The translations under genes were made by a program, and so were the position numbers. A stretch of DNA of 64,000 nucleotides from Branchipolynoe longqiensis (taxonomy: Eukaryota; Annelida; Polychaeta; Phyllodocida; Polynoidae). Position 1 is the stretch's first letter, and the number at the start of each line of letters is the position of its first letter. Positions 54,543 through 64,000 of the stretch are shown here, one piece after another. The notes beneath the pieces were generated by a model. The model had not been told where the DNA came from. It saw only the letters and a program-made list of their open reading frames with translations, and did not search any database. The DNA lies in contig CM059187.1 of the NCBI GenBank assembly GCA_030323885.1, positions 138,480,415 through 138,544,414 of the forward strand, written 5' to 3'.

Positions 54543-55092
54543 GCCCCGTTTACACGGGCGATTTAAAACGTTTCATATGAACCCACTTGCCTAGATCGAC
54601 TCACATTTGGCGTGTAGATGCGGTTCTGTGGCGTTTTAGGGCTGAATCGCTTCATATGAAACGCCTCATCTATACCACCTCGGGAGGTGGTTTATTTGAA
54701 GCGATTCAGCTTGTTCCCGGGCGGCGATAGTATAAAATAGTAGTGCGTGCCGGGAACAGGGGGAGCAGTAACTAATCGCTGGTGCCCGGCAGTGTTAGGG
54801 CCCGATTACGCCGAAATCTAGTGAATGCGATCATATTTAACAGAATTACAGACTCAAATAATGAAATTTAATTAAATTAACCTTAAATTCCAAGCGATAT
54901 TAACATAGCAGCTACATCGGAGTCGAATCGACGTGTGTAAACTAAACAAATAGCAGTGCTTGCTGGCTACAGGCGCCTGCTTGTTCCCGGCGCCGACACA
55001 CTTTCAAACTCCGCCGTGTAAACACGCTTCTAAAACGCTTCATATGAATCGCTTTGTCTACATCGTTTCACAATTCCCCGTGTAAACACGGC
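54543..55092. mobile_element. Foldback MITE, GTTTACACGGGC family
   Basis: CCCCGTTTACACGGGCGATT ... CCCCGTGTAAACACGGC. It contains the AACAGAATTACA...TTAAATTCCAAGC arm related to 9.4-10.7 kb and a ACCACCTCGGGAGGTGGTTT hairpin. Confidence 0.76.
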
Positions 55093-55240
55093 TTTTGTTT
55101 CTACTACTAGTACTAGGCACTAAGACTAAGAGCGCTTCCCTCTGCTAGTATAGTAGTAATGGTTCTGGTCTTAGTGTCTTGTGCTTACACTTGTACTTAT
55201 TCTCATAGAGGCGTGGTTTGGTAGGCTATAATTTAGTATA

Positions 55241-55868
55241 AAGCCCTGTTCACACATGGGCGTTAAGTTGTCTCAACTAGTTCGCCTTATCTAGTTTGAC
55301 TCACAATGGCCGTGTGGATGCAACGCTGAAACGAATTAGGGCCAAGTCGACTCAGGTAGTTCGCCTCAAGTAGACCGCCTCGCGAGGTGGTTTATATGAA
55401 GCGAACTAGCTTAAGTCGGCCCATCTTTCTTGTGTGGATGGTAGCGGTTTACTTGAGGCGGCTTAAGCACGTCACACGCAAGCGCAGTCAAGCATTGAGT
55501 TTGTTGATTTTCCGGTCGATCAAAAGCGCATATTATATAATTTGGTCTATGATAGAGCTAGCTGTGCACAGATATTTTTTTCATCATTTGTTTTTAGGTT
55601 TTCACTGCCCAGCAGAAGTTTTGACCGTTCGAAAACAATACGATTCAGTCGATACAGATCTAGGTTGAACCCACACACTCTCGTGGTGATGTCGACTAAC
55701 CGAAACTGGCGCTGGTTAGTATGGATGCGCTCATGCACAGATATCGATTTCCGCCTTAAACCACCCCAAGTACTGCATGTGTGGACACAACACACTTTCA
55801 CACCTAGTTCGCCTCATCTAGTTCGCCTTATCTAGTTTGGCCTAAAGTTGTGTGTGTGAACAGGGCTT
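55241..55868. mobile_element. Foldback MITE, GTTCACACATGGGC variant
   Basis: AAGCCCTGTTCACACATGGG ... TTGTGTGTGTGAACAGGGCTT. It contains ACCGCCTCGCGAGGTGGTTT and GCGCTGGTTAGTATGGATGC, the modules shared with the 14.6- and 48.9-kb elements. Confidence 0.76.
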
Positions 55869-55974
55869 AAGCCTGTATTGTGTGTGTGTGTGGGGGGGGG
55901 GGGAATGATCTAACTTCTAAGGCATCCATCCACGTAATGACGAGACTCAATCATTGCTTACACTTAAACTGAAA

Positions 55975-56555
55975 GCTAAAATTTTCAAAACCAAACCAAT
56001 TATCTAGATTTGATTTTACATATCTAACTTAGATACTGATCCACTTATTAAGCATTTGTTTCTGTGTAGGAGGCAAGACTGAGTGAATTTAACAGAACCT
56101 ATTACTGCAGAAGTCTATGGTGTCAGAGATTTGGCAAGCTTGCCAAAACTAATTTCCCATGTTTGCACTCAAAATACCTCAAAGGTTTACCATTTAAAAT
56201 AAAAGTAACTTTGAACTAATGTAAAGTAGATACTAGTGAACGATCTAATATATTTAACTCAGAAAAAAATACAGAAATTCAAAACCATTGGACTATGCGA
56301 CTTTAAGTTAAAGCTGCATAGTCCGATGAAGCATCAACATTTCAAAACCAAAACATTCAGCCAGATTTGATTGTACATATCAACCTTAGATACTGGTGCA
56401 CTTATCAAACATTTGTTACCACATAGAATGGCATACTGAGTCAATTTAATAGAACCTGTTACTGCATAAGCCTATGGTTTCAGAGTTTTGCCATGCTTGC
56501 CAAAATTAGTTTTGCATGGTTGCACTTAAAATATCTCAGAAGTTAGCCATTCAAA
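55975..56555. mobile_element. MITE family M, two abutting copies (second truncated)
   Basis: The first ends CCATTGGACTATGCGACTTTAA near 56306. The second starts TTAAAGCTGCATAGTCCGAT and stops at AGTTAGCCATTCAAAATAA. Confidence 0.75.
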
Positions 56556-56557
56556 AT

Positions 56558-56690
56558 AATGCAAACACTACACACTTCGCATATTTATATAATGCACACA
56601 CTGCACACTTCGCATATTTATATAATGCACACACTGCACACTTCGCATATTTATATAATGCACACACTACACACTTCGCAAACAAAAAGT
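56558..56690. repeat. 33-bp tandem repeat, four units
   Basis: AATGCACACACTGCACACTT then CGCATATTTATAT, three complete and one partial unit, starting exactly where the preceding MITE is truncated. Confidence 0.92.
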
Positions 56691-56876
56691 AACCAGTTTA
56701 TATACATATATTTGTAATATAATTTATTATATGAATATAAATTGGCAGTGCCTGCGTTATTTTTATTTATTCCCCACTGCTAGTGTATTTCTTATTTAAT
56801 ATTGGACGAATCGTATATGTGTGTACTTCTGCTGTGAAGCTGGGCGCAGCAGCTACCTGTCCCATTTCCGGTGCTT

Positions 56877-57630
56877 TGATATAGACTACATCACCGTTCC
56901 AGCGGCGTGGTGCATTGTTGGATGCGTCAGAGCAAAACAAACCCGCGAGAAGCACATGGCACATGCTAATACACTGGGTGCAGGCTATGAAATGTGCTAG
57001 TTTCAGCTCATCTCAGCTCTTGTTTGAAACATAGAATACCAACTAAATTAAGATATTAATCTTTTATCCAGCATTGCATTTACATCAATATAATATGCAC
57101 ATCTTATGCTATGTGCATTTAGATTTAGACAAATCTGGGCACTCAGACTAGTGTTAGACCCATAGCCAGAGTCAGTTTTACTTATTTTATTCATGTTTTT
57201 ATTTATATCCTATGGTTAATGACATGTGTAGAAATAGAAAATGAGTAGGGTTAATCAGATATTAGTTATATATTTCTTTGAAACAAGTTTTTGTTGACAT
57301 ATTTGACAATTTCTTATTTAGAACAAGAATTACCTATGGCTAATCAATGGTGATGTAAACATCAGCCTGTAAAGTGACTGAAATTGTATGTTTCTTAGCT
57401 CAAAATGCTTAATTATGGAGAGTTGTGTCTTAAACATATTCATTATATTATTATATTGCATCCTTCCATCCATGTTTGGTCCAAATTGTTATGTATTTTG
57501 ATTAATTTTGAATCAAATCGAAATTTTTCCCTAGGCATATCGGCAAAGTCAATGGCTGTACGCCTTTGCTTTGCTGCCAACGCCGTTTACAGCGCATGCG
57601 CAGTCAGAACCATGATCCCGTCTATTGCTG
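56877..57630. mobile_element. TIR element (ATAGACTACATCACGGTTCC family), copy 2
   Basis: TATAGACTACATCACCGTTC, CACTGGGTGCAGGCTATGAA and GCGCATGCGCAGTCAGAACC ... CGTCTATT match the 44430 element. The internal module is only partly preserved. Confidence 0.72.
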
Positions 57631-58150
57631 TTATCTGGTCATTCACGGACCCCTATATATATATAAAGGCCGGCTACAGTACAAGACAAAAAAGTGGATT
57701 GAGATATCTTCTCTGACATAGGGAATATGATGCCCTAGCTTAAAAAATTCTCGGTTGCAAATGCCATAGTAGAGAGTACTGGGTTGGATTTGTGCCGGTG
57801 GCGGCACCACCGGTCACGTGGTGGGAGGGGCCAGCCACAGAGTATGGCACCTAATAAGTGTAATAATAATATAGAACAATATTATGACAATTGCCTTCCG
57901 CGCATTTATCACATGCATTTATATATGTATATGTATAGGTATAAATCTATGTATATATATGTATACATATGTATATATATACATCATTTTTGGTGGTAAT
58001 GAGTGTCCCCAACAGATGTGAGGTTGACTAGGCTGGAACAGTAGATGACAAAAGCAAGGCTCCTCCAGTCGATGAGTGAGGGAGGAGTTACGGCTGAGGA
58101 TCAGATGGAAGCTTCCGGCCTTATTGTACTTGTATAATAGCTTATACCGT
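57631..58150. other. Intergenic, (TA)n near 57653 and 57910-57985
   Basis: No supported gene or element. Confidence 0.4.
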
Positions 58151-58154
58151 TTGT

Positions 58155-58412
58155 TTGTTTTTGTTTTACATCATGCAACATCTATGGTCATATCAGGACG
58201 GGTACCAACTTGTGACAATGCACACTCATGGTGACTTTATAGTGCTGCCCCACTGGGAGACCAGGCCACCACCACCCTGACCTGATATCCCACTCAGTCA
58301 TATTATCCTGACACTGAGCCAACCAGTCCTTGCCCTATCCTAATAATGCTGAGCGCCTGGCTAGGAAGCGACAAGTATCAATTTTAAAGTTATTGGTTTG
58401 ACTCGACCGGTT
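58155..58412 (-). repeat. SINE family S, minus copy lacking most of the head
   Basis: TTTTACATCATGCAACATCT tail through TATTGGTTTGACTCGACCGG, where it stops. Confidence 0.82.
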
Positions 58413-58444
58413 TATACAGCATATATACCTGTATATAGTTTATA

Positions 58445-59341
58445 TGTGATGGTACTTAGACTAGTTAGAGCTTGTGCGCACTGTGCGACATACAAACGCC
58501 GCCTGCACAGGGAGATGGGCATCAGGGAAGATAGCACAAGCACAAATGCCAGGTCCTAGGGATTACACTATATTGAATTCCAGAAACAACATGGTGAAAC
58601 AAAATATATAACATTTTTTGTATGACGACATATATGGACTGGAGCTTACAAATTGTATTCATACATGCAGACATCACAATATACGTTATTCAGCAGTCAT
58701 TACTGTTTGTATTACAAGAATTTTTCCATAAAGTACACGTAAAATGTTGAATTAATATGGTTAAGGAAGGATTGTGTAGTATTGTATGATCTGGACAGAT
58801 ACCTTGAATGGACTTTTCAATATTTATTGGAGTGATTATAGTTGTTGTATTTATTGTATGGATTGGGATTAGTATATTTATCAGAGTTATTGATATGACT
58901 GTATTGTTGCTGTAACATTGTAGTTTCTAGACAGATATCAATTGTAATGGAATGTTCAGTATTTATAGGCGCGGTTATAGTGTGTATTTATTGTATTAAT
59001 TGTATTGATCATAGGTATACATTGCAATGTATTCATATATGCCAGTATCAAAGTTTGGGAGTTATTGGAGCGTTTAGTGTTTTTAGGAAGGGTGTAATGG
59101 TGTATGTATTATATTGCGTAGAGTAAAGGTGGTAATTGTTGTATTTATTGCGATTGTATTGATTGAGAGTGTCTTAAGTATTTATTGCATTCAATAAAAC
59201 TAATGAAAGGGCGATGTCATGTATGTAGGTCAACCGGAACATATGGGGAACCAGCTAAGACTGGAACGTAACCAGGGACAATGAATAGTAAATAAAGGTC
59301 AGTCATGAACTAGAACTCAAGGTGTCGGCTCGTATCTTACA
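58445..59341 (+). repeat. Possible solo LTR
   Basis: It begins TGTGATGGTACTTAGAC and ends CGGCTCGTATCTTACA, i.e. TGT...ACA ends, followed by ACTAGTGTCAATG, which resembles a mutated tRNA-Leu primer-binding site. AATAAA signals lie near 59194 and 59291. I see no second LTR or internal genes. The call is by analogy only. Confidence 0.35.
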
Positions 59342-59469
59342 ACTAGTGTCAATGTCCGTCACGCTCCACGTAACACCCCACCCTGTTCGGTATGCACGTG
59401 GCGCCACCTGTAAGCCCCGGTGTCGCCATGACGTCAGGCGAGGCGCTGATCCCCAGCCCTTTTTACCTA

Positions 59470-59826
59470 AAGCTCCATAGTCTGATGAAATATCAAATTT
59501 TCAAAACCAAACCAAATATCTAGATTTGATTTGGCATATCTAATTTAGATACTGATGCACTTAGTAAGCATTTTTTTCTGCATAGAAGGCAATAAATACT
59601 GAGTCAATTTAACAGAACCTGTTACTGCAGAAGTCTATGGTGTCAGAGTTTTGGCAAGCTTGCCATAACTAATTGTCCATGTTTGCCCTCAAAATATCTC
59701 AAAAGTTTACCATTTAAAATAAAAGGTAACTTTGAACTAATGTAAAGTAGATAGTAGTGATCGATCTAATATATTTATCTCAGAAAAAATACAGAAATTC
59801 AAAACCATCGGACTATGCAACTTTAA
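59470..59826. mobile_element. MITE family M, full copy
   Basis: TAAAGCTCCATAGTCTGATG ... AACCATCGGACTATGCAACTTTAA. Confidence 0.8.
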
Positions 59827-60014
59827 TGCCGTCAGTGGGGGCGTGAGTGCATGCGGTGGGGTGGGATTGGTGTGTATTGTTGGTGGTGGTGACGTTAGTG
59901 GTGGTGATGTTAGTCGTGGTGATGGTGCTGTTGTTGGTTCTGCTGCTAGCATTACTAAGTGGTACTGATGGTGCTGATAGAGTAATGGTGGCAATGTGGT
60001 TTTACATTATCCTG

Positions 60015-60145
60015 TGTGGGACATCAGGTCATGGTGCCGGCGGCCTGATTTCCCAGTGGGGCAGCACTATAAAGTCGCCATGAGTGCGCGCTGTCACAAG
60101 TCGGTGCACGTCCTGGTATGGCCTAGGGTCTTACTGGGGCGTAAA
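60015..60145 (+). repeat. SINE family S, 3' half
   Basis: ATCAGGTCATGGTGCCGGCG, GGGGCAGCACTATAAAGTCG and a tail diverged at GTATGGCCTAGGGTC. Confidence 0.78.
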
Positions 60146-60209
60146 AGTTGACACCCCCGGAAAGTTGACATCCCCCCACCCGCCACCCAGCGGCCTGGTG
60201 ACAATGTTT

Positions 60210-60530
60210 GAATGGAGGAGAGCGTGGGTGCACAAAGCAGGAAGCGGCGGGATGGGCGGGTGTGCACGGTGTGTGGGGGAGTATGCGCGGTGAAAGGGGG
60301 GATTGTGCATGGTGGAGTGGGAGGGGTGGTGAACCGTGGGCGGGAGAGGGTGCACGGTGTGCGGGGGGCGGGGGGCGGGGGCGGGGGTGCATGGGGGGAG
60401 GGTGCGCGGTGTGCGGGTGCACGGTGTGCGGAGGAGGGTGAACTGTGGGCGAGGGGCGGGTGCACGGTGGGCGGGGGAGGGTGAACGCGGGGCGGGGGCG
60501 TGGGGCGGGGGCGGGAGAGGTGCGAGGGGG
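60210..60530. repeat. G-rich minisatellite
   Basis: Imperfect GTGCACGGTGTGCGGGGG units. The open frames on both strands are low-complexity. Confidence 0.9.
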
Positions 60531-60554
60531 CAGCTGGGTCTGTGTGGTGAGGGG

Positions 60555-60875
60555 CGGGTTGGTTGATTGTTGATATTTTACATCCTGGCAACAATAAAGG
60601 TCATATCAGGACGGGTACCGACTTGTGCCAGTGCACACTCATGGACCCTTTATAGTGTTGTCCCACTGGGAAATCATGACCCGATATCCCACCCAGTCCC
60701 ATTATCCTGACACCAAGCTAACCAGTCCTTGCCCTATCCTATTAATGCTGAGTCCCTGGCTAGGAAGCGACAAGTATCAATTTAGTAAGTTATTGGTTTG
60801 ACTCGACGGTGAATCGAACCCCCGATCTCCGACACGGGAAGCTTCCGCTCTACCGATTCGGTCGCTGCGTCCGTT
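60555..60875 (-). repeat. SINE family S, second head subtype, minus copy
   Basis: Tail ATTTTACATCCTGGCAACAA, the full body, and the head region GTGAATCGAACCCCCGATCT ... TACCGATTCGGTCGCTGCGT. Confidence 0.82.
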
Positions 60876-60879
60876 GAAG

Positions 60880-61170
60880 GGAAGGTGCACGGTGGGCGGG
60901 TGTGTCTTGGGGAGTGTGGTAGGGAGGGTGGGGGAGGGGGAGGGAGTGGGGAGGGTGGGGGTGGGGGGGAGGGTGGTCGTCGTATAGTTGATTCCCTAAG
61001 TATTCCAGCAAACAAAGCCGCTCAGCTGTTCCCCCGCCCTCTCACCTGCTACCTGCAGATCCAAGCTGCTCACAACCTCCCCGACCCCCACCACCACCTC
61101 CACATTCACCCCCACCTCCACATTCACCACCACCCCCACCCACATCCACACCACACCTCCATTCCCCAAA
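60880..61170. repeat. GGGT-rich and CCACC-rich low-complexity tracts
   Basis: GGGAGGGTGGGG repeats to ~60975 and CCACCACC/CACATTCACCCCCA repeats at 61075-61155. Confidence 0.85.
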
Positions 61171-61184
61171 TGATCTGGACACCT

Positions 61185-61630
61185 ATCTTAGCATATATTT
61201 TTTTCCATAAATATTCACTAATTTCTAACATAACATACATCTTCACTATATTTTAACATAACATATGTATTCACTATATTTTAAAATAACATAAATATTC
61301 ACTATATTTTAACATAACATAAATATTCACTATATTTTAATATAACATAAATATTCACTAATTTTTAACATAACATAGATATTCACTATTTTTTAACATA
61401 ACATAAGTATTCACTATATTTAAACATAACATAAATATTCACTATAGTTTAACATAACATACATATTCACTATAGTTTAACATAAAATAAATATTCACTA
61501 TATTTTAACAACAACAATATTCATTATATTTTAACATAACATCAATATTCACATAGATATTCACTATATTTTAATATAACATAAATATTTACTACAGTTT
61601 AACATAACATAAATATTCATTATATTTTGA
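61185..61630. repeat. AT-rich minisatellite, ~27-bp units
   Basis: About 16 units of ATATTCACTATATTTTAACA TAACATA. Confidence 0.93.
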
Positions 61631-61814
61631 CAAAAAATTGGAGTTTGATAAATTTCCAGTGGCCCTCAGCCTTGATTGGGCCCTAAATATCTCACAGAGA
61701 AAGGGGTTTCCTTCAAGATATAGCAACCATGAATGGTCGGTCATATTCGATAATTTAAAAAAAAACAATTAGAAGGTGTGAATAAGTAATTTTGTGTTGG
61801 TCATGTTACTGGCT

Positions 61815-62015
61815 CTGTAAAGGCTAATGTGACTGAGTGAGATATCATGTCATTGTGCTGGCGGCCTGGTCTTCCAGTGGGGTACCACTATAAAGTCGCA
61901 ATGAGTGCGGACTGTCACAAGTCGGTACCCTCCTGATATGACATCGGTACTCGTCCTGATAAGTAATATGGCCTTAGATGTTGCCAGGACGTAAAACTCC
62001 AACAACCAACGAACC
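61815..62015 (+). repeat. SINE family S, 3' half
   Basis: GTAAAGGCTAATGTGACTGA, GGGTACCACTATAAAGTCGC, TATGGCCTTAGATGTTGCCA and AACTCCAACAACCAACGAA. Confidence 0.8.
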
Positions 62016-62082
62016 TGTCTCCAAGAGACGATTCTGCATCCAGAAAAATGTTGTCAGGACATGCCCTCATATGGTCCACTTG

Positions 62083-62365
62083 TTGGTTGGTTGTTGGAAT
62101 TTTACTTCCTGGCAACATCTAAGGCCATGTCAGGACGGGCACTGACTTGTGACAGTGAGCACTCATGACGACTTTATAGTGCTTGCCCCACTGTGAAATC
62201 ATGCCACCAGCACCATGACCACTCAGTCACATTATCCTGACCCTATCCTATTAATGCCGAGCGACAAGTATACATTTTAAAGTCATTTGTTGACTCGACC
62301 AGAATGGAACTCCAAATCTCCCGCATGAGAGGTCTGCGCTCTACCGATTCGATCACTGCGCCATG
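62083..62365 (-). repeat. SINE family S, second head subtype, minus copy
   Basis: GGTTGGTTGTTGGAATTTTA tail, then the body, then a decayed head TCTCCCGCATGAGAGGTCTG ... TACCGATTCGATCACTGCGC. It forms an inverted pair with the preceding copy. Confidence 0.8.
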
Positions 62366-63118
62366 TCGGCAGAGGTCCGCTGATACCAAGCAGGAGGGTA
62401 TAAGGGTGGGTGTGAGCGTTGCTACTGTGAATTATTTGTATTCTGATTTCAAAATTAGAAACTTTGGTGTTGGAGATGTACAATACGGCATATGATATAG
62501 GTAACATATATAATGTAGCTGGTGTGTAGTTTGTCCGTCAATACGAGCAGCGTGAATTCATGTTGCTGTTAGAAATAACAGAAAACTCCCAGATAATACT
62601 CATTAAATAACAGGTCAATGCAAAGATGGAGAGCTGTTCCCAACAACACTCATGCTGTTTAACAAAATCACTCAGCAGCAAGGGGGGTCGACATTTGTTG
62701 GATGAGATCCAGGTTGAGGCTGCCAAGCCACCACAGTCCCAAGCATGTGTGTGTGTGTATATATATATATATCATATATCTTTACCAGATCACTCTGGAA
62801 GTGAAATCTCATCGCATCATTCAGTACAGGTACGGTTGTCCATTACTAATGTTCAGGGTTTATGGTTTATGTTGTACGTGATTGGAACACATAATTCTGA
62901 CATCACCACACTTAGCTCATCACATACTATATATATATATATAAATACTATATTATTGGTGTTCTATGCTTACTCATATATACAGATCTACATATATATA
63001 TATAATGATTTATATATAATGATATTGAGACATATATATTATAATATAGGTGCTGACATATATATACATACATACTCGACAGGTAGTAGAATTAGGTGGT
63101 GCGCGGGCCTGGTTCTTA
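62366..63118. other. Intergenic, TA microsatellites at 62756-62780 and 62928-63070
   Basis: No supported gene. Short TA-rich frames only. Confidence 0.4.
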
Positions 63119-63582
63119 TAGCCCTGTCACATTACGATGTTTCTCTCCAACGCGCGTCGACGTGTGTCACTTTTGGGTTAAACCTCGGGACAGGTCAGGA
63201 AACGTTACCCGCGAGTTAGGGGCTCATCGTTACGGGGACGTTAGGCGCACGTCGAGATCCGTTGGACGTGCTGGAATAATGTTATGCGAACGGTATGCGC
63301 ATGCCGCATGCGCATGATGGTCATTCCCACACGTTGCGCCAAATTGTTGCTTTGTTTTTTTACATCCTAGCTACATCTAAGGTGATATCAGGACGGCGCG
63401 CCAACCTCTCTTTTGTTTTTTTTGCCACACGTCGACACACGTTGGCCGCGCGCTACTAACACGCTGCCCTCATGTCAAACTTTTTCCCAAACCGCCGAAA
63501 AGTTGGACGTGTCTCAATGCGTACAACTTATTTTGTGCGTTGTCGGCACGCCGGTGAGAAGCGTCGTAATGTGACAGGGCCA
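63119..63582. mobile_element. Harbinger-like MITE HM2, copy b (TTA target duplication)
   Basis: TAGCCCTGTCACATTACGAT ... CGTCGTAATGTGACAGGGCCA flanked by TTA. It carries the same SINE-tail insert as copy a (63353-63397) and is ~100 bp shorter. Confidence 0.85.
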
Positions 63583-64000
63583 TTAGAGAAGTGGTAGTTG
63601 TAAAAGTTTGGCGCATCAGTTACACGTTGGAGTGTCGGTGGGATTTGTGTGGTAGGGAGGAGAATTAAAATACTGACTTTAGAAACTATCTCTTTCAGAC
63701 GAGAACTCATAAAAAAGGGTTGCACGTCTTTATCTACCCCCCCCCCCCCCTCACGCTGTCTGCTCCGTCTCCCTCGACCCACCTCACGAAGCAGACAACA
63801 TTCGCACTCACAGTGCCACACTGCACCACTTACCACTTACCCCTACATTTGGTTTTTGGGGAGTTTTCAGTCGCGTTGGAGCGCTGAATGCTGCAATCCG
63901 CAACACTGTATAGGCACCGCTGAAAGTGCTCCCATGTGGCCGTGAGTTGGCTTCCGATGGGTTTCTTCTTGTTGTTTTGGGGGAGTTTTCAGTCGCTCCA
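63583..64000. other. Window end, nothing recognised
   Basis: A C-run at 63739-63751 and a GGGAGTTTTCAGTCGC motif repeated at 63859 and 63980. No gene supported. Confidence 0.4.

Noticed and set aside
1..64000. CRISPR array, prokaryotic operon or defence island
   Set aside because: The regularly repeated blocks are eukaryotic minisatellites and SINEs; spliced exons, a eukaryotic tRNA and SINEs exclude a prokaryotic source.

Overview
This is animal nuclear DNA. It holds one multi-exon gene with GT..AG introns, one eukaryotic tRNA gene, Ty3/gypsy and LINE remnants, many tRNA-derived SINEs, palindromic MITEs and micro/minisatellites. Two SINE copies (39.2 and 43.4 kb) have the tRNA-like head and conserved body that I associate with SINEs widespread in molluscs and other lophotrochozoans. 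A marine mollusc or related lophotrochozoan is therefore the best guess; this is recognition from memory, not a search.

The one convincing host protein-coding gene is a complete GPR143-like (ocular albinism type 1 family) seven-transmembrane receptor on the + strand. I assembled it from eight coding exons between 20185 and 37695. Exon phases match at all seven introns and give a predicted 345-residue protein. Its introns are packed with transposable elements. In intron 2 the 3' splice site and the first bases of exon 3 lie in a ~120-bp tandem repeat, leaving seven decoy acceptors upstream of the real one.

Layout: 1-7754, two decayed Ty3/gypsy elements head-to-tail on the - strand, apparently sharing one LTR. 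7755-11000, palindromic foldback/MITE DNA. 11038-11109, tRNA-His(GTG) on the - strand. 11110-19860, intergenic DNA with GT/CA satellites, SINEs and MITEs. 19860-37700, the GPR143-like gene. 37700-64000, no recognisable host gene: about a dozen SINE copies, nested MITEs, minisatellites, a 741-bp tandem duplication and a possible solo LTR.

The richest signal outside the gene is the MITE community. At least three related PIF/Harbinger-like families (TTA/TAA target duplications, TIRs beginning near CTGTCACA, two of them sharing a central palindrome), a TIR family ending TGCATAGTCCGATG, Tigger/pogo-like elements with TA duplications, and long foldback elements ending in GTTTACACGGGC or GTTCACACGGGC. 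Several are nested, and one insertion has a paralogous empty site inside the window. I saw no prokaryotic operon, CRISPR array or defence system.
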